Part shown: positions 24,403 to 32,700 of the stretch, piece by piece
Layout of the letters: each line of letters opens with the position of its first letter
Position numbering within the stretch: position 1 is the first letter of the stretch
Translations under genes and position numbers: made by a program
DNA from: Chlamydiota bacterium
GTDB taxonomy: Bacteria; Chlamydiota; Chlamydiia; Chlamydiales; Rhabdochlamydiaceae
Direction: 5' to 3'
Assembly: GCA_022614855.1 (NCBI GenBank)
Contig: JAKEHU010000015.1
Span: 1-44,286, forward strand
DNA: 44,286 bases
Notes under the pieces: generated by a model
The model's input: the letters and a program-made list of their open reading frames with translations, nothing else
Databases searched by the model: none
Told to the model about the DNA's origin: nothing

Positions 24403-25152
24403 TCAAAATAGGGTTTTATCTTTCCTTTCTGCAAGTTTTAAATATTTGTAAAAAGCTGTTTGTGCATTGTAGGTAGAAATCAAATATCCCTCTTTTCCTC
24501 CTAAAATTCCTCCCTTTATGAAGAAATTATGAATGAAAGAAGAAAAGCCATGAAAAAGAGCTTTGGCAAAAGAGGATTTTTTTTTCTCCCGGTTTTGCTC
24601 TGCATATAAAGAAGTATAAAAATCCATTTTCACTAAAAAATCGCTGATATCAAGATAGGGTGTATGGATAAGAGGAGAAGTCAATTTCACTTCTTGCAAA
24701 TTGGCTTGGATGACTTTTTCATGGACAAGATCGGAAGAAAAGTGGGTTTTTTTTCTATGGAAAAGACGCACCGGCTGATCTTTTCCCCAGCCATTGCAAT
24801 AGCGCATTTTTTTTCCATTAAAATAGTTGTGGCGTGGCATGCTGTATACGCAGGAAGGATCTAGAGAAAGTCGATGAATTTCTTCCACTAATTCTTTTGT
24901 GAGAATTTCATCGCTGTCAAGAGATAAGATCCAGTCATGAGCGGCAAGCTCAGAGGCGAGATTGTGCATCGACCCAAATCCGATAAACTCATTAGCATGA
25001 ATCTGAACATTGGAAAAGGAGTGGGCTATTTCTAGAGTTTTATCTGTTGAACCTGAATCTACAACGACCACTTCTTTAAAAGTCAAAGTAGATTGGAGAG
25101 TTTTCTCAAGAGTTCTTTGAGAATTTTTTGTTAAGATGGTAACAGAAATCAT
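24403..25152 (-). CDS. GT2-family glycosyltransferase, probably lipopolysaccharide or surface glycan
   Basis: A protein of 249 residues from ATG 25152 (MISVTILTKNSQRTLEKTLQ). EVVVVDSGSTDKT binds the nucleotide sugar and ILSLDSDEILT carries the metal-binding DxD-type motif of GT-A enzymes. RLFHRKKTHFSSDLVHE resembles the RxFxRxxxxFxxxxVHE block of the KdtX/WaaE-type core glycosyltransferases. The frame is open upstream to 25278, but the extra 42 residues run into the divergent phytase gene and destroy the normal GT2 start. It leads an operon with cydA and cydB, six bases downstream. Acceptor unknown. Confidence 0.88.
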   Translation of the reverse strand: MISVTILTKNSQRTLEKTLQSTLTFKEVVVVDSGSTDKTLEIAHSFSNVQIHANEFIGFGSMHNLASELAAHDWILSLDSDEILTKELVEEIHRLSLDPSCVYSMPRHNYFNGKKMRYCNGWGKDQPVRLFHRKKTHFSSDLVHEKVIQANLQEVKLTSPLIHTPYLDISDFLVKMDFYTSLYAEQNREKKKSSFAKALFHGFSSFIHNFFIKGGILGGKEGYLISTYNAQTAFYKYLKLAERKDKTLF

Positions 25153-25174
25153 TAAGTACAATAATAATATTTTT

Positions 25175-26227
25175 ATGAAAAAGGTTCGATTAAATTTTTT
25201 ATTTCTTTGTTTTTGTCTGCTTCTCTTTGGTTGCGCCAAAAAAGAAGTGGAGAATAAACCAGAGCCAAAAGTAGCCACATCATCTGTAACAGGAGATGCT
25301 GACGATTGCGCAATTTGGATTCATCCCAAAAATCGCAATTTAAGTGTGATCATTGGAAACGACAAGACAAAAAATGGAGCTTTGTTTGGATGGGATTTAA
25401 AGGGCAAAGAGCTCTTTAAAATCCCTTTGAAAGAGCCAATGAATATCGATATTCGGCATAGCGCAGGTTTTTACAATGAAAAATGGGATATTGTGGCCTG
25501 TCCTTTACAAGGGCAAAATAGGATCAAGGTTTTCAAAATGGATCCCAGAACAAGAAAACCAATCGATATCACTACAGAGATGGGAATTCTCACAGGTTTC
25601 GACCGCGATCCCTATGGGTTTGCACTTTATCATCAAAAATCCACAGGAAAGCTTTATGCTTTTGTAAGTCAGATGAAAAGCAAATCTGCCATCAATCAAA
25701 TTCTTCTAGAAGAGGATGGCATGGGAAAAATAAAAGGAACTTTTATCCGTTCTTTTGGACAGGAATCAATCCAAAATATTGTAGAAGGAATGTGCGCAGA
25801 TGATGATCTAGGATACATCTACTTAGCCGATGAAAAATATGCAATTTTGAAATTTTTTGCTGATCCAAAAAAAGAGGCAACCCTCATTCATTCTTTTGCG
25901 CATGAAGATGGAATTATAGGGGATAGAGAAGGAGTTGCTCTTTACACTTGTGAAGGAGAAAAAGGATACCTCCTCCTTTCTAGCCAAGGAAATAGCACCT
26001 TGAAAGTCTACGAAAGAGGAGGAATGAATAATTTTGTAAAAACTATTGAAAAAAGAGGGTCCTCAGATACAGATGGATTAGCCGCAACCTCTTGTGCAAT
26101 TCCTCCAGAATTTCCCTTTGGTTTTGTCGTTTGCCACAACGATAAAAAGAAGAATTTTGTCATCTATAGCTGGGAAGAGATAGCAGGAAAAGAGCTCCAA
26201 AAATGTTTTTGTCATGAGAGAAAGTAA
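25175..26227 (+). CDS. Beta-propeller phytase-like lipoprotein
   Basis: A protein of 350 residues from ATG 25175. A lipoprotein signal MKKVRLNFLFLCFCLLLFGC ends in a lipobox Cys at residue 20. The rest matches the six-bladed beta-propeller (Bacillus-type 3-) phytase family: DADDCAIWIHPKN at the start, VIIGNDKTKNGALFGWDLKG, a YGFALYHQKSTGKLYAFVSQ blade, GMCADDDLGYIYLADE with acidic calcium-binding residues, YLLLSSQGNSTLKVYER, and a closing SSDTDGLAATS. Relatives remove phosphate from inositol hexakisphosphate using calcium. The protein would sit in the envelope, facing the periplasm or exterior. Its start is only 22 bases from the divergent glycosyltransferase start, and no Shine-Dalgarno sequence is visible. 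Phytase activity is inferred from the family. Confidence 0.85.
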   Translation: MKKVRLNFLFLCFCLLLFGCAKKEVENKPEPKVATSSVTGDADDCAIWIHPKNRNLSVIIGNDKTKNGALFGWDLKGKELFKIPLKEPMNIDIRHSAGFYNEKWDIVACPLQGQNRIKVFKMDPRTRKPIDITTEMGILTGFDRDPYGFALYHQKSTGKLYAFVSQMKSKSAINQILLEEDGMGKIKGTFIRSFGQESIQNIVEGMCADDDLGYIYLADEKYAILKFFADPKKEATLIHSFAHEDGIIGDREGVALYTCEGEKGYLLLSSQGNSTLKVYERGGMNNFVKTIEKRGSSDTDGLAATSCAIPPEFPFGFVVCHNDKKKNFVIYSWEEIAGKELQKCFCHERK

Positions 26228-26280
26228 AATTTATGGTTGATGCTCAAACAAATTGAAAACTGGTATGATCATACCTAGTT

Positions 26281-27564
26281 ATGCTGTCATTATTAAAAAA
26301 TAAATTTAAAGAAATTGCACATGGTATCGCAACCTTTTCTGTGCAAGAAAAGCTCTTTATCATCTGTGCGATGTTGTGTGGATTTCTCATCTGTAGTGAA
26401 TATGCCATCATTCGGCCGGTTAGCAACTCTCTTTTTATCCATGCCTACTCATCGAACTTTTTTCCTTACGTCTGGCTTGCGACCATTCCAGTAAATCTGC
26501 TCTTAGTCTCTCTCTATAATTATCTTTTGCAAAAGTGGGGGTGTATCAAGCTCTTTTTTATTGTTGTCTCTATTGTTATAGCTGTGAATTTCACTGCGGC
26601 ACTCTTTTTTCAAAAAGCTTCTTTCATTCCCTTTGCTTTTTATATTTGGAAAGAAATCTATGTCCTTCTCATGTTCCAGCAGCTCTGGTCTGTCATCCAC
26701 TCCACCATAAAAATCGATCAGGCAAAATATCTCTATGGACTCTTCTTTGGGATGGGATCCCTAGGAGCGGTCTCGGGGAGCTTTTTAGCCAGCAATTTTG
26801 CTACCAGCTTGGGATCCGAAAAGCTCTTATTTTTTACTCTTCCCATCTATTTTCTCATGGCTCTCATCTATCGAAAAATGGTGAAAAATAGTTCGGCAAA
26901 TTCGATACAAGCTGAGCTCTCAGAGCAAAATACCCCCTCGTTTCTTCATGGAGTTAGGCTGATTAAAAACTCCAATTTTCTCTTGTTAATTTTATCTGTT
27001 GTTATCTTCATGCAGGTCATCTCTTGCATTGTCGATTTCCAGTTCAACCACTATTTAGAGATAAATTATCCCAATAAAGATTTTAGAACGGAATATGCAG
27101 CAAAAATTTTGTCCGTTGTCCATGTCGTTACTTTATTTCTCCAATTCATCGGGAGTTTTGTGCTGATTCAACTCCTAGGTTTAAAAAGAGTACACATGTT
27201 TGTTCCTCTATTTTTAAGTTTAGGAATCATCGGAGGGTTACTTTTTCCCTTCATCTCCTTCCTAGCCTTTTCTTTTGTTGCTGTTAAGTCGTTCGATTTT
27301 TCTCTCTTTGGAGTGATCAAAGAAATGCTCTATGTCCCTTTAAGTCCAGAAGAAAAATTTCGCGCTAAATCACTCATCGATGTGTTTGCTTATCGCACTG
27401 CAAAAGGCCTTGCTTCTATTATGATTCTTCTATTGCAATTCATCGCCTTTTCTCAAGTTTTTTACCTGCTTCATTGGATTGCTATCGTTATTTTTGCTAT
27501 TTGGATAGCCATCATGGCAATTATGTTTAAAAAGATTGAAATTCCTGCTAAAGAATTGTTTTGA
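26281..27564 (+). CDS. TLC (ATP/ADP translocase)-like membrane transporter
   Basis: A polytopic protein of 427 residues with about 12 membrane helices. YAIIRPVSNSLFI after the first helix and EEKFRAKSLIDVFAYRTAKG near residue 360 resemble the conserved blocks of the TLC/Npt nucleotide transporter family, which obligate intracellular bacteria use to exchange or import host nucleotides and NAD. The similarity is clear but divergent, so the substrate may not be a nucleotide. The stop shares one base with the start of the malic enzyme (TGATG), which suggests coupled translation and perhaps a substrate linked to central carbon or cofactor supply. Confidence 0.72.
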   Translation: MLSLLKNKFKEIAHGIATFSVQEKLFIICAMLCGFLICSEYAIIRPVSNSLFIHAYSSNFFPYVWLATIPVNLLLVSLYNYLLQKWGCIKLFFIVVSIVIAVNFTAALFFQKASFIPFAFYIWKEIYVLLMFQQLWSVIHSTIKIDQAKYLYGLFFGMGSLGAVSGSFLASNFATSLGSEKLLFFTLPIYFLMALIYRKMVKNSSANSIQAELSEQNTPSFLHGVRLIKNSNFLLLILSVVIFMQVISCIVDFQFNHYLEINYPNKDFRTEYAAKILSVVHVVTLFLQFIGSFVLIQLLGLKRVHMFVPLFLSLGIIGGLLFPFISFLAFSFVAVKSFDFSLFGVIKEMLYVPLSPEEKFRAKSLIDVFAYRTAKGLASIMILLLQFIAFSQVFYLLHWIAIVIFAIWIAIMAIMFKKIEIPAKELF

Positions 27565-29228
27565 TGAAAAAAGTAATTCTAAAGCTTCTACCTCACCAGA
27601 TCTTGAGCGAACCCCTTTGCAATAAAGGAACCGCTTTTACACAAGAGGAAAGAGATGCATTGAGATTGCATGGCTTTTTGCCAAACCACATTTCCACAAT
27701 CGAAGAGCAGGTAAAGCGAAGATATGCCAATTTTCGCGATCAACCCAATAACCTTGCAAAGTATATTTTTTTAACAGCTTTGCAAAACCGCAATGAAATC
27801 CTCTTTTATCGACTTCTTTTAGAACATGCCAAGGAAATGGTACCGCTCGTATATACGCCAACCGTTGGGGATGTTTCGATCAATTACAGCCTGATGTACC
27901 GAGAGCCAAGAGGTCTTTATCTCGCGTATCCACTAAAAGATAAAATGGAGGAAATTTTCAACAACTTTCCCTTCCAGGAAATCGATGTTGCAGTCGTGAC
28001 CGACGGAGAGAGAATTTTGGGGCTAGGGGATCTAGGAATAGGAGGAATGGCCATCTCACTTGGAAAATTAATCCTCTATAGCCTTTTTGGAGGGATTCCC
28101 CCCGCTTGTGCCCTTCCCATTGTTCTTGATGTAGGAACAAATAATAAAACTCTTTTAGAAGATCCTCTTTATATTGGATGGCGCCACGAGCGCATTCGCG
28201 GAAAAGAATATGACGAATTCATAGACCGATTTATCAAAGCACTCAAAAGACGCTATCCAAATATTCTTCTTCAATGGGAAGATTTTGCCAAACCCAATGC
28301 TGGAACTCTTCTCAATCGATATCGCAAGCAGATCTGCTCTTTTAATGATGATATTCAGGGAACTGCTGCTGTTGTTTTGGCAGGAATTATCACTGCGATC
28401 AAAGTATCCAAGAGTCGTCTCAGTGACCAAAAAATTGCTCTTCTAGGAGGAGGGTCTGCTGGAATTGGAATTTGCGATCAAATCTTAAGAGCAATTGTCC
28501 ATGAAGGGATAGTCAAAGAAGAGGAGGCAAAAAAGCTATTTTATGTGGTGGATATTCACGGTCTAATTCACACGAATATGACAGTGGAACCTCATCAAAA
28601 ACCCTTCGCACAAGATCATGCCAAAATTGCTGAGTGGAAGGTGAAAAATCCCAAAAGGATTACTCTGCTTGACGTGATTGAAAATGTTCATCCAACAATT
28701 TTGATCGGCGTTTCAACCCAGGCAAATAGTTTCACGCAAGAGATGGTAGAAAAAATGGCAAAATATGTGAAAAGACCGATTATCTTTCCTCTTTCTAACC
28801 CCTCTTCACATAGCGAAGCACATCCCAAAGATCTACTCCATTGGACAAAAGGGGAGGCAATTGTTGCAACAGGTAGCCCTTTTGCAAGTGTGCAATACCG
28901 AGATAGACTTTATGAAATCGACCAGTGCAATAATTTTTACATTTTCCCTGGGGTGGGCCTTGGGCTCATCGCAGCAAAAGCCACTTACGTAAGCGATGAG
29001 ATCTTTTTAAAAGCAGCCCATGTTCTAGCTGACCATTCTCCCATGCACAATAATCCATATGGCAACCTCTTTCCTTCCCTGGACAAACTGAGAGATTGCA
29101 ATAGAGACATTGCCATTGAAGTGGCAAAACAGGTAGCAAAAGAAAAAAATGCAAAGGTAGAATCTTTTGAAAAATTGATCAAAGAGAGAATGTGGTTTCC
29201 CGATTACCCTATATTTACTAGCGCTTAA
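27564..29228 (+). CDS. maeA: NAD(P)-dependent malic enzyme
   Basis: A 554-residue enzyme for oxidative decarboxylation of malate to pyruvate. It has the family hallmarks VPLVYTPTVGDVSINYS (catalytic Tyr), VAVVTDGERILGLGDLGIGG, WEDFAKPNAGTLLNRYR, FNDDIQGTAAVVLAGI (metal-binding acidic pair) and the dinucleotide fold LLGGGSAGIGICDQILRA. Length fits the NAD-type SfcA/MaeA group. ATG 27564 (MKKVILKLLPHQ) was preferred to the TTG three bases earlier. It overlaps the stop of the upstream TLC-like transporter by one base and the end of convergent tpx by 11 bases. Host-derived malate is a plausible feed. Confidence 0.95.
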   Translation: MKKVILKLLPHQILSEPLCNKGTAFTQEERDALRLHGFLPNHISTIEEQVKRRYANFRDQPNNLAKYIFLTALQNRNEILFYRLLLEHAKEMVPLVYTPTVGDVSINYSLMYREPRGLYLAYPLKDKMEEIFNNFPFQEIDVAVVTDGERILGLGDLGIGGMAISLGKLILYSLFGGIPPACALPIVLDVGTNNKTLLEDPLYIGWRHERIRGKEYDEFIDRFIKALKRRYPNILLQWEDFAKPNAGTLLNRYRKQICSFNDDIQGTAAVVLAGIITAIKVSKSRLSDQKIALLGGGSAGIGICDQILRAIVHEGIVKEEEAKKLFYVVDIHGLIHTNMTVEPHQKPFAQDHAKIAEWKVKNPKRITLLDVIENVHPTILIGVSTQANSFTQEMVEKMAKYVKRPIIFPLSNPSSHSEAHPKDLLHWTKGEAIVATGSPFASVQYRDRLYEIDQCNNFYIFPGVGLGLIAAKATYVSDEIFLKAAHVLADHSPMHNNPYGNLFPSLDKLRDCNRDIAIEVAKQVAKEKNAKVESFEKLIKERMWFPDYPIFTSA

Positions 29229-29721
29229 AAAGTGCTTTTAAGGCTGCGTCGTAATTTGGCTCTTGCGTAATTTCCGGAACAACTTCCAAATAAGCTACTT
29301 TATCATTTTCATCTAAGACGAAAACAGTGCGCGCACAAAGACCAGCGAGCGGTCCATCGGCAATTAATACTCCATAATCCTTTGCAAAATCTTTAGATCT
29401 TACCATAGATAGAGTAGTGAGGTTGTGAATATTTTCCGATCCACAAACCCTTTTTTGCGCAAAAGGTAGGTCAGCAGAAATGACCAGTACCACTACTTCG
29501 GGATGTCCTGCTATCTTCTCATTAAATTTTTTCGCAGAAGTAGAGCATACAGAAGTGTCCAGACTTGGAACGATAGATAGAAGTTTTCTTTTTCCTTTAA
29601 ATTCCCTGAGCGATCTGCTTTTCAATTCTTGATCGATCAAATGGAAGTCAGGCGCTTTTTCTCCTACCTTTGGCATTGAACCGGAAAGAGCAATCGGTGA
29701 GCCTTTAAATTTTACCTGCAT
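29218..29721 (-). CDS. tpx: Thiol peroxidase (atypical 2-Cys peroxiredoxin)
   Basis: A 167-residue cytoplasmic antioxidant enzyme that reduces hydroperoxides with thioredoxin. PSLDTSVCSTSAKKFN holds the peroxidatic Cys (residue 59) and KRVCGSENIHN the resolving Cys (residue 93), the Tpx arrangement. The N-terminus (VKFKGSPIALSG, then GEKAPDF) is typical for Tpx. The gene is monocistronic and its 3' end overlaps the malic enzyme gene by 11 bases in convergent orientation. Confidence 0.96.
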   Translation of the reverse strand: MQVKFKGSPIALSGSMPKVGEKAPDFHLIDQELKSRSLREFKGKRKLLSIVPSLDTSVCSTSAKKFNEKIAGHPEVVVLVISADLPFAQKRVCGSENIHNLTTLSMVRSKDFAKDYGVLIADGPLAGLCARTVFVLDENDKVAYLEVVPEITQEPNYDAALKALFKR

Positions 29722-29827
29722 AAGTTTTAAATTCTAATTCCATAGAGATATATAAGTCAAAAAGCTTCTTGAATAAATTCAGAGATTCTAGTTAAATCTT
29801 TCTAAAATTTTTTATAGCAAGTATTTT

Positions 29828-30367
29828 GTGAAAAAAAAAGTGGTGGATGCTCCTAAAGAATCTGCAAAAAAAGTTAGCAATCTTCACAACAAATTAGAAA
29901 ATGATTCCCTTCCTCTTTCAAACATCTGTTGCAACCACGAATTTACCCAATTCAAGTCTTTAAATTTTTTAGCTCATCTGAGAAAAGAAAATAGAAAAAA
30001 ACCTGGGAAAAAATGGACTGCAGTCAAGTTCAAAAATAGTCCTTCTTTAAAAGAGCAATTCTCAGAAAATTTAGCCTACTCTGGACTTTTTCTTCTTTAT
30101 ATGAACTATCTTATCTCCCTTTTTGAAAATAAAAAGCTTGAGGGAAAAAGGATTAAAAGCCTTAAATTAAAAGAACATTATGCTGCTTTTTGCAACTTTA
30201 AAAAGACAATCAAATTTACTAACTGGATAAATGATCAATTTAAGAAAAAAATCAAAAAAATAGACCTTAAAAATGAGTTATCTTTAGAAGGAAAAGTTCA
30301 TGATCCTGCCTATTCCAACCCAGTTTTGTATCCAAAACAGCAGATCACAGACATTACAGCACTTTAA
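29828..30367 (+). CDS. Lysine-rich hypothetical protein
   Basis: A protein of 179 residues from a GTG (MKKKVVDAPKESAKKVSNLH). It is strongly basic, with many Lys and Asn, no signal peptide, and a single short hydrophobic helix at about 83-100 (YSGLFLLYMNYLISLF). Its 3' end overlaps the convergent methyltransferase gene by 14 bases. No in-frame ATG gives a better start, and no clear Shine-Dalgarno sequence is present. The family is not recognised. Base composition is A-rich compared with its neighbours, which is compatible with a young or fast-evolving gene. Confidence 0.55.
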   Translation: MKKKVVDAPKESAKKVSNLHNKLENDSLPLSNICCNHEFTQFKSLNFLAHLRKENRKKPGKKWTAVKFKNSPSLKEQFSENLAYSGLFLLYMNYLISLFENKKLEGKRIKSLKLKEHYAAFCNFKKTIKFTNWINDQFKKKIKKIDLKNELSLEGKVHDPAYSNPVLYPKQQITDITAL

Positions 30368-31112
30368 TTGCGTACCCAGAATACCCGGTTGCTAAAGAAG
30401 GGGTAAAGGTAAATTGAAAATCAGGTTCAACTTTTCGTGTGAGCAGCATTTTCCAAAATGCCGAGTGTTTAAAATCTGGGCGCACTCCTAAAAACTGCTC
30501 TACCCTCAATCCAACGTTCTCACACATTTCGGATAGCTCTTGCGGCTTGAGAAATAGGGGATAGACATGCATGCGATCTGGAGGGTTGAAAAAACACCAT
30601 TCCACTCCTTTGATCACCATGAAATAGCTCATGATATTTCGATTAAAAGTGTGAAAGAAAAATAGACCATTTTTCTTAAGCAACCTTGCCGCCTCTTTAA
30701 TGACGATTGCTGGCTTTTCTACATGTTCTAATAGATCCATAGCACAAATCACATCAAAAGAGCCATCTTTGTAAGGGAGATCATAAGCGCTTGCTCTCAA
30801 ATAGCAGACGCTTTGTGTTGTGTCTTTTTTTCTGGCAATTTCTAAACTTTTTTCCGATAGGTCAACCCCATGAACCTCGTGTGCCTTCAATGCTAAGTAG
30901 TTTGTTAAAAACCCACCACCACACCCAACATCCAAAATTTTACAAAGTGTAGCTATTTTTTCATTGATGATTCGATTGATCCAAGGATTTCTAAGCTCAT
31001 TTTCCGCGCGCAAAAGAGCAACAGGGTGATCTTTTGAAGTATGCCACTTTTCATTTAGATCATCATAAAAAGCATTGTTTATCGGTATAGTTTTAACTTT
31101 TCTTCTTTCCAT
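30354..31112 (-). CDS. UbiG-like SAM-dependent O-methyltransferase
   Basis: A protein of 252 residues from ATG 31112 (MERRKVKTIPINNAFYDDLN). ILDVGCGGGFLTNYLA (residues 59-74) is SAM-binding motif I, with GVDLS as the acidic loop and FDVICAMDLLEHV downstream. The INNAFYDDLNEKWH opening resembles UbiG, which methylates phenolic hydroxyls in ubiquinone synthesis. The frame is open further upstream, but those 71 residues are a shadow of the membrane-protein gene. It is last in a tight set with a type III polyketide synthase and a membrane protein (34-base overlap), so its substrate is more likely the polyketide phenol or quinone than a ubiquinone precursor, though the latter remains possible. Confidence 0.88.
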   Translation of the reverse strand: MERRKVKTIPINNAFYDDLNEKWHTSKDHPVALLRAENELRNPWINRIINEKIATLCKILDVGCGGGFLTNYLALKAHEVHGVDLSEKSLEIARKKDTTQSVCYLRASAYDLPYKDGSFDVICAMDLLEHVEKPAIVIKEAARLLKKNGLFFFHTFNRNIMSYFMVIKGVEWCFFNPPDRMHVYPLFLKPQELSEMCENVGLRVEQFLGVRPDFKHSAFWKMLLTRKVEPDFQFTFTPSLATGYSGYAIKVL

Positions 31113-31597
31113 ATGAAATTCCAATATATGATTTGATAACACAAAAAAAGAGCCATAGCAATAACCTGTCCATAGAGAAGATATTGCAAATGCGATGGAT
31201 TTTCCATCCATTTTACATACCAGTGACTTGCAATTTCCTGAGAAGAAAGGGAAAGCGCCCACCAGATTAAACCTATACCACCAAGCAAAATGGGGTGGTT
31301 GATAAAGAGGAGTGCATGGACCCAATTTTCGCTTGCAGGACAGACATGTTTATGGATAAATTCATCCTTTGTCACCATTAAGCAAGAGATAACGCCTAAG
31401 CCAAGATACCACTTTAATGCTCCGTCTGAATAGGAGATGAAACAGGTAAAAAGCAGACAGATAAGTAATGATAGTGTATCAATTGGATGGCCAATTCTTT
31501 CCCACTTAGGCAAACCTCTTTTGATATGAAAGTAATACTCATCAAAAAGGATGAGAAATGCCTGTACAAAAAAGGGAATTGCAATGAGCCATTTCAT
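31079..31597 (-). CDS. Histidine-rich multi-pass membrane protein in a type III PKS operon
   Basis: A protein of 172 residues from ATG 31597 (MKWLIAIPFFVQAFLILFDE), overlapping the PKS stop by four bases (ATGA). About four to five membrane helices. Conserved-looking polar clusters at helix ends, FDEYYFHIKRGLPKWERIGH and KDEFIHKHVCPASENWVHAL then INHPILL, hold six His plus Asp, Glu and Cys. Such a layout is reminiscent of membrane di-metal enzymes (hydroxylases, desaturases) but matches no family I can name. The 3' end overlaps the methyltransferase start by 34 bases. Role inferred from context: tailoring or transport of a lipid-like polyketide. Confidence 0.78.
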   Translation of the reverse strand: MKWLIAIPFFVQAFLILFDEYYFHIKRGLPKWERIGHPIDTLSLLICLLFTCFISYSDGALKWYLGLGVISCLMVTKDEFIHKHVCPASENWVHALLFINHPILLGGIGLIWWALSLSSQEIASHWYVKWMENPSHLQYLLYGQVIAMALFLCYQIIYWNFIWKEEKLKLYR

Positions 31598-32688
31598 ACT
31601 TTTTGAAAAATTCCTCCCCATACGGTTAAACCAGGACCAAAAGCCAAGCTCACAATCATAGTTCCTTGAAGAACATTGGGATCATTCAACATGCTTTCCC
31701 AAATATGGGGGAGCGTCGCAGAAGACATATTTCCATACTTTTCTAAAATTGCTTTGCTGTGCACTGTTTGCCCTGCAGAAAGCCCAAGCTTTTTTTCTAT
31801 CTCTTCAATTATCTTTGGACCACCAGGGTGGATAGCAAAAAGAAAATTTGTCCTATCAACTGTATTCATTTTGCCTTTTTTAAAGAGCTTTTCCAAAAAT
31901 CTTTCCAAACAATTCATAAAGAGGGAAGGAACAGCTTTATCGATGGTTAGATAAAATCCATTTTCATTTGGCTGCCAGGTCATTTTGTCAAGAGATTCTG
32001 GGATGATTTCTTCCCAGAGCGCAACCACTTTTAATCCTGCTTTATCCGGTTTTTCTTGGACAACATATTTGATGAATCCATCAGCAAATAGACTTTGGAC
32101 AACGAGCTGTTCAGAATTGTGTAAATAGGGGTTCATATGAAGACTGCACATCTCAGTATGGACAATATCTGTTGGTTCTTTCGACTGGTGAAGTTCATTC
32201 ACAGCCATGCGAATCGCTGGAAGAGATGCATAGCATCCCATATGATAAGCATGGATAATCGAAACCTTGTCTCCTAAATTTCGATTTGCGATCAACCTTT
32301 GCGCACCACTGGGAGCGACGTAACCTGTACAAGTGACATGGATAAGATGGGGAGAAATTTCGCTCTTTTCAGGATAGAATTTTTCAAAAATGGATGCTGT
32401 TTCCTTGCTAAAAAAATCCATTTTTTCATTTAGATTTGACATGCAATTTGCTTCTACCGTCGCATGAACCTGTGCTCCTCTGGAAGCAATTTTGCTTTTT
32501 GCCAGTCCAATGTAAAAAAGGCGATCCCTTACTTTTTCATAAAAAGCATCCTTTTCTGGACTATTTTCTTCCCAATTTTTTGACTTTCCTTCTGCTTTTA
32601 CATGGCAATTTGCAAGAAATTCTAGTGTCTCCTGTTGAGAGGCATGAAAATTTGGACGAATGTGATGAAATTTAGATAAATAAGCCAC
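31594..32688 (-). CDS. Type III polyketide synthase (chalcone/stilbene synthase superfamily)
   Basis: A 364-residue homodimeric-type condensing enzyme that extends an acyl starter with malonyl-CoA and cyclises the product. The catalytic triad is visible: Cys152 in YHMGCYASLPAIRMA, His287 in FAIHPGGPKIIEEI, and Asn320 in YGNMSSATLPHIWE, with plant-enzyme-like spacing. VTCTGYVAPSGAQ is the conserved block before the nucleophile, and GPGLTVWGGIF is the C-terminal GxGLTxE/V-type block. Known bacterial members make alkylresorcinols, alkylpyrones or tetrahydroxynaphthalene. The gene lies 12 bases after the TauE-like gene and is followed by a membrane protein and a UbiG-like methyltransferase. Unusual for a host-associated chlamydia. 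Product unknown. Confidence 0.92.
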   Translation of the reverse strand: MAYLSKFHHIRPNFHASQQETLEFLANCHVKAEGKSKNWEENSPEKDAFYEKVRDRLFYIGLAKSKIASRGAQVHATVEANCMSNLNEKMDFFSKETASIFEKFYPEKSEISPHLIHVTCTGYVAPSGAQRLIANRNLGDKVSIIHAYHMGCYASLPAIRMAVNELHQSKEPTDIVHTEMCSLHMNPYLHNSEQLVVQSLFADGFIKYVVQEKPDKAGLKVVALWEEIIPESLDKMTWQPNENGFYLTIDKAVPSLFMNCLERFLEKLFKKGKMNTVDRTNFLFAIHPGGPKIIEEIEKKLGLSAGQTVHSKAILEKYGNMSSATLPHIWESMLNDPNVLQGTMIVSLAFGPGLTVWGGIFQKV

Positions 32689-32700
32689 TAAACTCCATTG

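Noticed and set aside
25153-25278. N-terminal extension of the GT2 glycosyltransferase
   Set aside because: It overlaps the start of the phytase lipoprotein, and the GT2 fold starts normally at MISVTILTKN.
31113-31325. N-terminal extension of the methyltransferase
   Set aside because: The 71 extra residues are the out-of-frame shadow of the membrane-protein gene; the UbiG-type N-terminus begins at ATG 31112.
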